Positions 28,179-36,730 of a stretch of 64,000 bases of DNA are shown here, piece by piece (within the stretch, counting starts at the first letter, position 1; every line of letters starts with the position of its first letter). The notes beneath the pieces are model-generated. The model was not told the DNA's origin. It made no database searches and was given only the letters and a program-made list of their open reading frames with translations. Where the stretch lies: the NCBI RefSeq assembly GCF_018326265.1, contig NZ_AP023360.1, forward strand, positions 1,231,501-1,295,500. Direction: 5' to 3'. Both the position numbers and the translations under genes were made by a program. The stretch is from Catellatospora sp. IY07-71 (GTDB taxonomy: Bacteria > Actinomycetota > Actinomycetes > Mycobacteriales > Micromonosporaceae).

Positions 28179-29516
28179 TCAGGCCTTGATCGTCTTGACC
28201 ACCATGTCGGGCGCGGTCAGCGACGGCGCGTCGACGTACACCAGGTCGATGACCGGGTCGGTGAAGAAGACCAGGGGCGGGGTGAGCAGCGGCGGCTCGT
28301 CAGGGGTGTAGTCCACCGGCAGCACACCGAGGGCGTTGCCCCGGAAGCGGCTGGTGTAGAAGAACACCCGCGTGTCGTCGCGGTCCGCCACGGTCAGGGC
28401 CGGCGTCGTGATCTCGGTGGTCCAGCCGTTCACGGCGCACGGCACGAGCTTGAAGTCACGGGTGACCGACTTGGTCATGGAGAACCGCAGGGTCCGGATG
28501 GTGCCCTGCTTGGTCGGCAGCTCCACGATGCCGTCGAAGGTCAGCCCCTCCATCGACACCCGGCTGCCGGTCATCCGGGACGGGCAGGCGGCGACCGGCT
28601 TCTGGTTCCGGGCCGCCCGCAGGGTCTTCACCGGCTTCTCGGTCGGCCGGCCGGGCTTCACGGAAGGGACCGGCCGGCTGAGCGTGGGCTTGGGCTTGGC
28701 CGTCGGGTTCGGCCCGCCGGTCGGCTCCGGGCTGGGCTCCTGCGTCGGGCACGGCTCGGGCGACGGGGACGGGCTGGGCGACGCGGTGTCGCCGCTGCCC
28801 AGCAGGCCGCCGATGGTGTCGACGACCCCGGTGAGGAAGTCCTGCACCGGGTGGTCCGACGTGGCGGCCGGCCGGCAGTCCGCCGCGCTGGCGGGCTGCT
28901 GCGTGACGAACAGGCCGAGCGCGGTGGTCGCCAGCGTCGCCACGGTGATCACCATGGCGGCGTGGCGGGGTCCGTTGCGCCGCTCGTCCGCGACGGTCTC
29001 CTCGCCGGACGGCTGCCGCGAGCCGGGCACGCCGTCGCGCAGCGGGTTGACCGCGGGCGGCGGGGTGTCCGTCATCGGGCCGTCCAGCAGGCCGTCCATG
29101 TCGGCCTGCTGATCCCCGTCGGCACCGGACTCGGGCTCGCCGGGCTCCGCCCCGTCACCGGCCGGCTCCACCGGGTTCCAGGCGAAGATCAGGCCGCCGC
29201 CGACGATGCCGAGCAGCGTGCCCACGAACCAGCCGCCGAGGTTCACGGCGATCAGCGAGTAGATCGCCACGAACACCGCGACCAGGCCGTAGAACATCCG
29301 CTGGGCCGGGGTGAACCAGGCCAGCAGGCCGCACACCACCAGCACGAACGGGATGAGCAGGGACTGGAAACCGGTGAGACCCACGCTGATGGTGGCCCCG
29401 TGCAGGGTCATCTTGGTCGTGGCGATGATCTCCACACCGGCGAGGATGGTCAGCAGACCACCCCAGAACGGGCGGCGGCGTCCCCACCAGGTGCGAGACA
29501 GCTGCCTCAGGATCAC
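28179..29516 (-). CDS. DUF6114 membrane protein
   Basis: A 445-residue membrane protein. The first 120 residues hold four hydrophobic helices (FWGGLLTILAGVEIIATT, LLIPFVLVVCGLLAW, MFYGLVAVFVAIYSLIAV, VGTLLGIVGGGLIFAW), the DUF6114 pattern. Then comes an acidic Pro/Gly-rich linker, a fifth helix (AAMVITVATLATTALGLFVT), a Pro/Ser/Thr stalk with PSPSPSPEP repeats, and a C-terminal extracellular domain of about 140 residues. In actinobacteria DUF6114 genes stand next to DUF6230 genes, as here (64 bases apart). Function is uncharacterised; an envelope role is inferred. The fused C-terminal domain makes it longer than the usual short DUF6114 proteins I know of. GTG start with GGAGG upstream. Confidence 0.85.
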   Translation of the reverse strand: MILRQLSRTWWGRRRPFWGGLLTILAGVEIIATTKMTLHGATISVGLTGFQSLLIPFVLVVCGLLAWFTPAQRMFYGLVAVFVAIYSLIAVNLGGWFVGTLLGIVGGGLIFAWNPVEPAGDGAEPGEPESGADGDQQADMDGLLDGPMTDTPPPAVNPLRDGVPGSRQPSGEETVADERRNGPRHAAMVITVATLATTALGLFVTQQPASAADCRPAATSDHPVQDFLTGVVDTIGGLLGSGDTASPSPSPSPEPCPTQEPSPEPTGGPNPTAKPKPTLSRPVPSVKPGRPTEKPVKTLRAARNQKPVAACPSRMTGSRVSMEGLTFDGIVELPTKQGTIRTLRFSMTKSVTRDFKLVPCAVNGWTTEITTPALTVADRDDTRVFFYTSRFRGNALGVLPVDYTPDEPPLLTPPLVFFTDPVIDLVYVDAPSLTAPDMVVKTIKA

Positions 29517-29580
29517 GGTGCCTCCAAGGATTCAGCGGGCCGGAGGCGCACCGGGAGCGGCGCGCCTCCAGCCGGGGCGC

Positions 29581-30219
29581 TCAGTTGATGGCGGAGTTCG
29601 GGAAACAGCCGGTGCTGTCCTGGGCGATGGACAGCGACAGCCCGGTCAGCGCGAACGTGCCGGCCTGCGTGCTGCGGGCGATCTGCTTGAGGTCGGTGAT
29701 GACGGCACGGTCGGCCTCCTGGCCGAACAGGCCGGCGTCGCCGTGGTTCGGGCCGCCCTTGGTCAGCTCCGACGCGTCCACACCGATGTCGATGTTGGTG
29801 AAGGTCGCGTCGCCGCCGAGCTTGTCCATCCCGATGAGCAGGTTGTTCGCCGTCACCGGCGCGCCCTCGGCGCGGCCCGCCCGGATGTAGAGGGTGAAGT
29901 TGCCCAGGCCCGGGATCGGGGTGGTCACCGACTGGCACAGGTTCTCCAGCTCGGCGCTCTTGATGGCCGACATCGCCACGACGTGCGGGGTGCCGTTCTT
30001 CTCCATCAGCACGCCGCCGTACTGGGCGAAGCCCTTGCCGTCGAGCTTGTCGGCCGAGATCTTCGCGGTCTGCCCGGAGACGTGGAAGGTGACCGACACC
30101 GCGCCGTTGGCCACGCCGGCCATCAGGCCGGTCACGGCGATGGTCGCCGGGATCACCAGGGCGGCGAAGCGCCGCCATCTGGTACGCCCCAGTACCAGAT
30201 TGCCTTGCGAGTCCTTCAC
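29581..30219 (-). CDS. DUF6230 secreted protein
   Basis: A 212-residue exported protein. The Arg-rich start (LGRTRWRRF) precedes a hydrophobic signal or anchor (ALVIPATIAVTGLMAGVANGA). The mature domain has SVTFHVSGQTAKISADKLDG, FAQYGGVLMEKNG, and TLYIRAGRAEGAPVTANNLL, a beta-rich fold of the DUF6230 family known only from actinobacteria. Two cysteines (NLCQS, TGCFP). The GTG start at 30219 has GAGGAGGT five bases before it. It is transcribed first with the DUF6114 gene. The upstream region carries two palindromes resembling TetR operators. Confidence 0.85.
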   Translation of the reverse strand: MKDSQGNLVLGRTRWRRFAALVIPATIAVTGLMAGVANGAVSVTFHVSGQTAKISADKLDGKGFAQYGGVLMEKNGTPHVVAMSAIKSAELENLCQSVTTPIPGLGNFTLYIRAGRAEGAPVTANNLLIGMDKLGGDATFTNIDIGVDASELTKGGPNHGDAGLFGQEADRAVITDLKQIARSTQAGTFALTGLSLSIAQDSTGCFPNSAIN

Positions 30220-30352
30220 AGGGACCTCCTCGCGATGGGGTTCAACCCGCGGCGCACCGCCTGCGGGGTCTGTCTTCGCCGCGCGCAGGATGCACCGCGC
30301 CCGGGGGTGGGCAAGATGTTTCACCCTTATGACGCGGACCACAAGAGGCAAG

Positions 30353-30366
30353 CTACTGGCCAGTAA
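30353..30366. promoter_or_regulatory. Palindrome TACTGGCCAGTA, candidate TetR-type operator
   Basis: The central 12 bases are a perfect palindrome (30354-30365), flanked by C and A. It lies about 135 bases upstream of the DUF6230 start. Sites of the form TTACTGGCCAGTAA are typical of TetR-family operators in actinobacteria. Confidence 0.5.
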
Positions 30367-30475
30367 CAGTGGGTGGTCTGCACAGTAGGTGATCATCACT
30401 TTGCGTGAGGGGGTGGGCAAGGGATCGGGTTGATTGCCCGCTTTGGGTATGGCGCTGGTCACCGACGGTGGATGT

Positions 30476-30489
30476 TTACCGATCAGTAA
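30476..30489. promoter_or_regulatory. Second, imperfect copy of the palindrome (TTACCGATCAGTAA)
   Basis: TTACCGATCAGTAA is a palindrome except for one pair. It shares TTAC and CAGTAA with the site at 30353, 110 bases away in the same gap. Paired sites strengthen the operator reading. Confidence 0.4.
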
Positions 30490-30808
30490 CGGTTTGGTAA
30501 CGAGGCTCCGCCCCCGTAGGCCGAACGGCTGGGCCGGAACGCCATACGGATCCCCTGCGTATGCGCTGGATGGGCGCGGCGGCTCACGGCACACAGGTAG
30601 GAGCGGCCACCGCGCCCGGCACACCGTCTACGCGTCCCTCGCAGCAGCCGGCACACCCTCGGCCTCCGTCCCCTGGGGTGCGAGCCATGGGAAGGAGACC
30701 GCCATCACCATAAACGAGGTAGTTGACTATGTCTAGGTATCGCGCCCGGTGAGTTGATTCCGGACAAGTGACGGTGATCTACTACTGGGGCGAGCCATGG
30801 GAGATGGT

Positions 30809-31033
30809 ATGACCGCAAAGTACGAGCGGCTGGCCAACGCCATCCGCGACAAGATCCGCTCGGGAGAGCTGAAGCCGGGCGACAAACTGCCCTCCATCAG
30901 CCAGATCCGCGAGGAGTACCAGATCAGCTACGGCTCGGTCCGCGGCGCCATGCTGGTGCTCAAGGCCGAGGGGCTGATCGAGGGACGACAGGGGGACGGG
31001 GTCTTCGTCAAGGACCCGAACCGCCAGGACTGA
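30809..31033 (+). CDS. Short GntR-family transcriptional regulator
   Basis: A 74-residue protein consisting only of a GntR winged-helix DNA-binding domain: KYERLANAIRDKIRSGELKP, GDKLPSISQIREEYQISYGS, VRGAMLVLKAEGLIEGRQGD, GVFV. There is no effector-binding domain, unlike full-length HutC or FadR types (about 230-250 residues). Such single-domain GntR proteins are common in actinomycetes. The ATG at 30809 is preferred because GGGAGAT precedes it; an ATG at 30797 would add four residues. The target may be its own promoter region. What signal it answers to is unknown. Confidence 0.88.
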   Translation: MTAKYERLANAIRDKIRSGELKPGDKLPSISQIREEYQISYGSVRGAMLVLKAEGLIEGRQGDGVFVKDPNRQD

Positions 31034-31132
31034 CCCGCCCCTCATCACGCCACGCCCGCGCTGCCTCCGGTGGTGCGGGCGCGATGGCGCGTACGCGCGC
31101 TCGCCGCCGGCACTGCCCGGGACATGCAAACG

Positions 31133-31158
31133 CCCCCCTGAACTGCTGTTCAGGGGGG
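31133..31158 (-). terminator. Terminator of tRNA-Arg
   Basis: CCCCCCTGAAC and GTTCAGGGGGG form a perfect 11-bp stem with loop TGCT, followed on the minus strand by CGTTTGC. It is 7 bases past the tRNA 3' end. Confidence 0.88.
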
Positions 31159-31164
31159 CCTATG

Positions 31165-31237
31165 TGCGCCCGAAGGGACTCGAACCCCTAACCTTCTGAT
31201 CCGTAGTCAGATGCTCTATCCGTTGAGCTACGGGCGC
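31165..31237 (-). tRNA. tRNA-Arg (ACG)
   Basis: Reading the minus strand: acceptor GCGCCCG pairs with CGGGCGC, D-arm GCTCAACGGATAGAGC, anticodon loop CTACGGA with ACG (34 becomes inosine), T-loop GGTTCGAGTCC. Discriminator A; CCA is not encoded. Confidence 0.97.
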
Positions 31238-31293
31238 TTGCGTGCTGGATCAGCATACACGGCCGATTTCCCGACCGCTCAGGTGGTCCTGCG

Positions 31294-31384
31294 CGGAGGC
31301 TCCGGGATTCGAACCCGGGAGGGGCTTTAAGACCCCAACCGCATTAGCAGTGCGGCGCCATAGACCGAACTAGGCGAAGCCTCC
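31294..31384 (-). tRNA. tRNA-Ser (GCT)
   Basis: Reading the minus strand: acceptor GGAGGCT pairs with AGCCTCC, anticodon loop CTGCTAA gives GCT, a long variable arm (GGGGTCTTAAAGCCCC) and T-loop GTTCGAATC. CCA is not encoded. Confidence 0.97.
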
Positions 31385-31691
31385 ATGGTGGTCCCCAGGC
31401 TGCCCTGATGACCACCGACGCAGAAGAATACCGTGCCCCCACGGGAGAGAGCAAAGCGGATACCGTGTCGCGCGCCCAGGGTTGCGATGTGGCGTGCGCC
31501 ACGTGCGGCCCCGCAGCCGGGCAGCGGCCCCGTCACCGGACATCTCGGCACGATCCGCCCGACGGAGTCCCGCGACACCGAGACCGCCCGAAAGTACCTC
31601 ACGTCGCGTCGCTTCGATCCATTATCGTGCATCCCAACGGGGCCTCTTAACCCCGGTCCAAGCGCACCTCCCTTCCCACCCTTGAGGAAAC
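31385..31691. other. Intergenic region upstream of the tandem repeat-protein genes
   Basis: 307 bases between tRNA-Ser (minus) and the first repeat-protein gene (plus), so it should carry both promoters. Frames open here give Arg/Pro-rich sequence with no family resemblance. I see no strong palindrome. Confidence 0.4.
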
Positions 31692-34175
31692 ATGCGCAGA
31701 CCACCTCTGCGCCGGGTCGGGCTGATGCTGCTGGCCGTGGTCGTCACGACTCTGGGCATGACCACGCCCGCGCATGCAGCCGACACCGGCACGATCTCGG
31801 GCAAGATCACCTACAAGAATCAGCCGGTCGAAGCCGCGTTCGTGTACGCCTCCACCGAAACCGGTGCGGGCGGCTACGCCGTCACCGACGCCAACGGCGA
31901 CTACCAGATCCTCAACCTCCAGCCCGACGTGTATCGGGTCCAGGTCAGCGCAGCGGGTCACCCGACGCAGTACGCGCCGGCCACCATCGGCTACTACGAC
32001 GCGGCGATGCACGCGGTCTCCGCCGGCGCGAACACGGTGGTCGACGACGCGCTGGTGCCCATCGGCACCATCTCCGGACGGCTGGTCAACAACATCGGCG
32101 GCGGCATGGCCAACGCCATGATCGCCACGCACGACCCCGAGACCGAGGAGCACAGCGGCGGCTCGGCGTCCACTGACGCGCAGGGCTACTACAGCATGGT
32201 CGTGCCCGAGGGCACGCACGTCGTCTCCTTCACGATCGGCAACTCCCGCCAGTACGTGCCGGGTGCCCGGGACTTCGCCGACGCACAGGCCGTCGCGGTC
32301 GCCGCGGACCAGACCGTCACCGTGAACGAGACGGCACGGCCGAACGGCTCCGCCGCCGGCACCGTACTCGACGCGGCCGGCCAGCGGGTCGGCTACGGCC
32401 TGGAGATCATCTTCGCCGGCACCGAGGACAACCCGGAGTACGTGTACACCAGCGCCTACACCGACGAGAACGGCGACTACCGCCTCGACGGCCTGCCGCC
32501 CGGCCCGTACCGGGCCATGTTCCGCCTGGACAGCGGGTCGATCATGCTGTACCCGCACACGCTGGTCGAGTCCGCGGCGCAGACGGTGACCATCGCCGAG
32601 AACGCGGTGACCGACGTCGACGACCAGCTGCTGGGCACCGGCACGGTCAAGGGCCGGTTCACCATCGGCGACGAGGGCGCGGCCGGCGTCGAGGCCATCG
32701 CCCGCCCGGTCGGCGGTTACGGCGCGGCCTGGACGAACGCCGACGAGGACGGCTACTACCAGATCGACGAGGTCTTCACCGGCTCCTACACGGTCAGCTT
32801 CCGCGATCTGGAGGGCACGTTCGAGCAGTGGGCGACCGGCAAGCTCACCGAGGAGACCGCGAACGTCTTCCCGGTGGCCGCGGGCGGCACCACAACCGTG
32901 AACGACAGTCTGCTGCCCACCGGCACAGTCAAGATCAAGGCGAAGGACTCGACCACGGGTGCCGCGGTCAAGGGCTTCACCGCCGGCGTCTACAACGGCT
33001 ACGGCCAGGCCGAGGGCGACACGCTCACGCTGACCGGCATCCCGGTGGGCACGCACCCGATCTCGCTCAGCGCCGCCGGGTACGCCTCGGTCGACGGGCA
33101 GGTCAGCGCGACCGTCGGCGCAGGAGGCCAGACCGTCACCGTGATGGTGTCGCTCACCCGCGTCCGCGCCCTGACGGGCACCATCGTCGACCGGGTGACC
33201 GGCGCCGCGGTGCGTGACGTCTGCGTGATCGCCGTCCGCGCGACGCGCTTCTCGCTGCCCGACGGCTGCGGTGACAGCACCGACGAGAACGGCAACTACC
33301 GCATCACCTACCTGCCCGAGTCCGGCCCGGTCAAGATCTTCGTCGCGCCGTACGAGGAGGCCGTGCACGGTGCCCAGTGGGTGGGCGCCACCGGCGGCAC
33401 GGGCGACCAGCGGCAGGCGGTGACGGTCACCCCGGCCGCGCAGGGCTGGACCACCGGCCCCGCGATCAGGATGGACAGGCGCGCCCCGCTCAAGGGCACC
33501 GTCACCAGCGAGACCGGGCAGCCGATCACCTGGGGCTCGGTGGGCATGTACACGCCCCACCCGGGCCTCGGCGGCGGCTTCGGCGACGTGCAGCTCGACG
33601 AGGACGGCAAGTACGCCACGAGCTTCTTCGGGCCGTACAGCTGGCCGTTGGTCTTCAGCGCGATCGACCACGCGATGCAGTGGAGCGGCGGCAAGCCCGA
33701 CCGGTTCAGCGCGACCCCGGTGAAGCTCACCGCGGGCACCCCGACCACTTACGACTACAACATGAAGGTGGGCCGGCGCATCAGTGGCACGATCACGATG
33801 CCCGAGGGCGCCGAGGACCTGACGGACCACTACCTCGTGGCGGGTGATGTGACGACGAACGACTACGTCGCCGTCACCAGCGTGCGGGCGGGGGGCCGGT
33901 ACACGCTGCGGGTGCTGGGTCCGGTGCAGATGACGGTCGGGCTCGAGGGTCCCTGGCCGACCTACCAGGCGGTCAAGTTCACCGGCAAGCTCACCGTCGG
34001 CCGCCGTGACCAGCTGGTGAACTTCTGCGTCACCTCGCCGACCACGATGGTGATCTGCGGCAGCAAGGCCGCGATCGACGTGCCGCTGCAGCCCACACCG
34101 CCGGCCAGGCCGGTGCCGGGCACGATGCCGACGCAGCCGGTGCTGCCGGGCGGCGGCGGGCCGCAGCCCCGGTGA
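31692..34175 (+). CDS. Secreted multi-repeat surface protein with carboxypeptidase-regulatory-like domains (paralog 2)
   Basis: An 827-residue exported protein, the longest of three paralogs. The signal peptide ends in TPAHAA (about residue 30). About five repeats follow with the pattern GTISGxx, (T/S)D-x-(N/D)G-Y-Y, PPGPYRAMF, and TVTVNE/TTTVND. The Cys-x14-Cys module (near residue 511; VCVIAVR ... LPDGC) and HGAQWVGATGGTGDQR come next, then RMDRR, a segment with PYSWPLVFS and MQWSGGKPDR, and a terminal domain with two Cys (NFCVT, VICGS). The C-terminus is a Pro/Gly-rich tail. ATG start with GAGGA upstream. A terminator separates it from the tandem paralog, so each may be expressed alone. 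Probably secreted or wall-associated; ligand unknown. Confidence 0.85.
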   Translation: MRRPPLRRVGLMLLAVVVTTLGMTTPAHAADTGTISGKITYKNQPVEAAFVYASTETGAGGYAVTDANGDYQILNLQPDVYRVQVSAAGHPTQYAPATIGYYDAAMHAVSAGANTVVDDALVPIGTISGRLVNNIGGGMANAMIATHDPETEEHSGGSASTDAQGYYSMVVPEGTHVVSFTIGNSRQYVPGARDFADAQAVAVAADQTVTVNETARPNGSAAGTVLDAAGQRVGYGLEIIFAGTEDNPEYVYTSAYTDENGDYRLDGLPPGPYRAMFRLDSGSIMLYPHTLVESAAQTVTIAENAVTDVDDQLLGTGTVKGRFTIGDEGAAGVEAIARPVGGYGAAWTNADEDGYYQIDEVFTGSYTVSFRDLEGTFEQWATGKLTEETANVFPVAAGGTTTVNDSLLPTGTVKIKAKDSTTGAAVKGFTAGVYNGYGQAEGDTLTLTGIPVGTHPISLSAAGYASVDGQVSATVGAGGQTVTVMVSLTRVRALTGTIVDRVTGAAVRDVCVIAVRATRFSLPDGCGDSTDENGNYRITYLPESGPVKIFVAPYEEAVHGAQWVGATGGTGDQRQAVTVTPAAQGWTTGPAIRMDRRAPLKGTVTSETGQPITWGSVGMYTPHPGLGGGFGDVQLDEDGKYATSFFGPYSWPLVFSAIDHAMQWSGGKPDRFSATPVKLTAGTPTTYDYNMKVGRRISGTITMPEGAEDLTDHYLVAGDVTTNDYVAVTSVRAGGRYTLRVLGPVQMTVGLEGPWPTYQAVKFTGKLTVGRRDQLVNFCVTSPTTMVICGSKAAIDVPLQPTPPARPVPGTMPTQPVLPGGGGPQPR

Positions 34176-34195
34176 TCGCACCGCGGTGAAGCCGT

Positions 34196-34228
34196 ACGGA
34201 GGGGGTGGCGTCACGCCGCCCCCTCCGT
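34196..34228 (+). terminator. Terminator after paralog 2
   Basis: ACGGAGGGGG and CCCCCTCCGT enclose TGGCGTCACGCCG, itself partly self-paired, followed by CGTTTC. It is 20 bases past the stop. Confidence 0.8.
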
Positions 34229-34345
34229 CGTTTCACGACTCCGCCGGGACGGCGGACTGACGGATCCGGCCGCTATTCTGCGCTCACATTCACGGGGAAC
34301 CCTCTATGCCCGTGCGTGCACACCCCTCACGAGAACCGAGGACGC

Positions 34346-36679
34346 ATGCGCAGACACACCCTGCGCCGGCTCGGGTTGACGCTGCTCACCGTCGCGGTCG
34401 CCACCATGGGACTGACCGCGCCGGCGCACGCCGAGGCCACGACCGGCACGATCTCCGGCACCCTCACCGACAACGGCGCGCCCGTCGCCTACGCGTGGGT
34501 GGACGCCTCCGGCACCGGCTGGGGCTACGCGTACACGGACGAGAACGGCCACTACCAGATCACCGACCTCGCCCCGGGCGACGACTACAAGGTCACCTTC
34601 CGGGCGGACGGCCACGTCCCCCAGTACGCCTACCAGGCACTCAGCTGGGAGGCGGCGGCGCTGGTCACGGTCACCGCGGGCGCGGACACCGTGGTGAACG
34701 ACCAGCTCCTGCCCACCGGCACCATCACCGGGCGGCTCACCCGCACCGACGGCACTCCGATCCAGTGGGCCTACGTCAGCGCGGTGAACAGCTTGGGCGA
34801 CAGCCTGGTGGACGCCGGCACCGACACCGACGGCAGCTGGACCATGCAGGCGCCGGCCGGCTCCTACCGGATCCGGTTCAGCGGCAACGTGGGCGTGCAG
34901 TTCGCTCCGGGTGTACGCACCTTCGAGGAGGCCGGTCTCTACACCGTCGCCGTGGGCCAGACCCTCACGGTGGACCAGACCGCGCTGGCGGTCGGCACGA
35001 TCGCGGGCCGCATCACCCGGGCCGACGGCTCGCCGGTGCCGTACCTGTCCGTCTACGCCGAGCCGGACGGCGAGGGCCCCACCGCGGGCTCGACCAGCAC
35101 CGACACCGACGGCAACTACTCCATGGAGGTGTTCCCGGGCCGCTACGTCATCGGCTACGAGTACGGCTTCGAGTCGGTGCGGTGGGTGCCCAACAGCGAC
35201 GAGCGCGCGAACGCCACGGTGTTCACCGTCGTCGCGGACACGGTGACCACCGCCGACGAGACGCTGCTGCCGGCCGGTTCGGCCGAGGGCCGATTCACCG
35301 ACGAGCAGGGCAACGGCATGGACGGCGTGCGGGTCACGTTCCGCGAGAACACCACCGGCTTCTCCCGCGACGGCAGCACCGGTGCGGACGGCCGCTGGCA
35401 CCTCGACGACCTGCCCCCGGGCGAGTACAAGGTGCACTTCACCGGGATGGGCCGGCCACTGGACCAGTGGGCGTACGGCAAGACGTCCGCCCTGGCGGCC
35501 GACTCGATCACGGTCACCGCCGGGCAGACCGTGACCGTCGACGACAGCAAGCTGCCCGGTGGCAGCATCCGGATCACGGCCAAGGACTCGATCACCGGCG
35601 CGCCGGTGACGAACTTCTGGGCCGGGTCCGGCGTGTTCAGCGGCTCCACCGAGGACGGCACCCTGATCCTGACCGACGTGCCGGCGGGTGTCCGGCGCCT
35701 GTCCGTGTCGGCCGAGGGCTACCCGTACTACGACGAGGCCTTCCCGGTGACCGTGGTCGCCGGGCAGGAGTCGGTGATCGAGCTGGTGCTGGAGCCGTAC
35801 GCGAAGATCAAGGCGAAGGTCGTGGACGCCGTCACCGGCGCTCCGATCAAGGGCGTGTGCCTGTTCACCGCGACCACGGACCGGTTCCGCCTGGGCGAGG
35901 GCTGCGGCGGGGAGAGTGACGCCAACGGCGACGTCACGCTGGCCGCGGTGAAACCGGGCCGCTACCAGATCTTCGCCCTGCCCGCGACCGGCTCGCCCTA
36001 CGGGGCGCAGTGGGTCGGCCAGGACGGCGGCACCGGTGACCAGCGCGCGGCGAAGTCGTGGACGGTCACGTCCGGGCAGGTCCGCGACATCCACCGGATC
36101 CGGATGGACCGCGCGGGCACCGTCACCGGGGTCGTCACCGGCGCCGAGGGCACACCGGTCGGCCAGGGCCAGGTCTCCGTGGTCACCCCGACGATCGGCG
36201 ACAACAGCCGGGGTGCGGTGGGCATCGACGCGCAGGGCCGGTACACCATCGGCTTCCTCGGCCCGTACCGGTGGCCGCTGAGCTTCCAGGTGCCGGGCCA
36301 GGCCTGGCAGTGGAGCGGCGCCGAGGCCAAGCGGCACGACGCCGTCCCGGTCGCCGTGACGTCCGGCCAGACCACCACCTTCGACCAGCGGCTCAAGGCG
36401 GGCACCGAAGTGCGCGTCACGGCGACGGGCGCACCGGCGCACGGCGTCTCCGCGGCGTACACGGCGAGCACCGGCGACCTGGCCGGTTACCTGTACCTGA
36501 CGGCCGGCGGCGGCGCGGCGGTGTACCGGGTGCTCGGCTCGCAGCAGGTGAAGCTGCAGTACGTCGGCGGCTCCAGCGCCAACGACGGCTGGTACGGCGG
36601 CTCCGACTTCGCGTCGGCGACTGCGGTGCGGGTCTACGCCAACGGCACGCCGACCGTGGTGGTGTACCCGTACAGCTGA
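34346..36679 (+). CDS. Secreted multi-repeat surface protein with carboxypeptidase-regulatory-like domains (paralog 3)
   Basis: A 777-residue exported protein. The ATG at 34346 is chosen because it gives a signal peptide nearly identical to paralog 2 (MRRHTLRRLGLTLLTVAVAT versus MRRPPLRRVGLMLLAVVVTT), cleaved after APAHA. About five repeats follow (GTISGTLTD; GTITGRLTRTDG; GTIAGRITRADG; GSAEGRFTDEQG), each ending near TVTAG and VND/VDD. The Cys-x14-Cys module starts near residue 503 (VCLFTATTDRFRLGEGC), then YGAQWVGQDGGTGDQR, RMDRAG, and PYRWPLSFQ with WQWSGAEAKR. Clear tandem duplication with paralog 2. There is no sortase signal or membrane anchor. Confidence 0.85.
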   Translation: MRRHTLRRLGLTLLTVAVATMGLTAPAHAEATTGTISGTLTDNGAPVAYAWVDASGTGWGYAYTDENGHYQITDLAPGDDYKVTFRADGHVPQYAYQALSWEAAALVTVTAGADTVVNDQLLPTGTITGRLTRTDGTPIQWAYVSAVNSLGDSLVDAGTDTDGSWTMQAPAGSYRIRFSGNVGVQFAPGVRTFEEAGLYTVAVGQTLTVDQTALAVGTIAGRITRADGSPVPYLSVYAEPDGEGPTAGSTSTDTDGNYSMEVFPGRYVIGYEYGFESVRWVPNSDERANATVFTVVADTVTTADETLLPAGSAEGRFTDEQGNGMDGVRVTFRENTTGFSRDGSTGADGRWHLDDLPPGEYKVHFTGMGRPLDQWAYGKTSALAADSITVTAGQTVTVDDSKLPGGSIRITAKDSITGAPVTNFWAGSGVFSGSTEDGTLILTDVPAGVRRLSVSAEGYPYYDEAFPVTVVAGQESVIELVLEPYAKIKAKVVDAVTGAPIKGVCLFTATTDRFRLGEGCGGESDANGDVTLAAVKPGRYQIFALPATGSPYGAQWVGQDGGTGDQRAAKSWTVTSGQVRDIHRIRMDRAGTVTGVVTGAEGTPVGQGQVSVVTPTIGDNSRGAVGIDAQGRYTIGFLGPYRWPLSFQVPGQAWQWSGAEAKRHDAVPVAVTSGQTTTFDQRLKAGTEVRVTATGAPAHGVSAAYTASTGDLAGYLYLTAGGGAAVYRVLGSQQVKLQYVGGSSANDGWYGGSDFASATAVRVYANGTPTVVVYPYS

Positions 36680-36730
36680 CGGTGACCGGCGGGGCGGGGG
36701 CGGCGCTCAGGCTGCCCCCGCCCCGCCGTC

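Larger units (their letters stand above)
30220..30808. other. Regulatory gap between the DUF6230 and GntR genes
   Basis: 589 bases between divergent genes. It holds the two palindromes listed separately, several GTAAC/GGTAAC motifs, and near 30720 the sequence TTGACTATGTCTAGGTATC, which may be part of a promoter for the GntR gene. An open frame in 30434-30736 has no ribosome site or family resemblance and is not called. Confidence 0.4.

Noticed and set aside
30434-30736. 100-residue frame in the DUF6230-GntR gap
   Set aside because: No ribosome site, no family resemblance, and it spans candidate regulatory sites.
26196-31384. Integrated element at the tRNA-Ser cluster
   Set aside because: No integrase, no duplicated tRNA 3' end was seen, and the genes between are ordinary core genes.
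31647-34214. 855-residue minus-strand frame opposite repeat-protein paralog 2
   Set aside because: Antisense of a repetitive gene; apparent repeats are reflections of the real ones.
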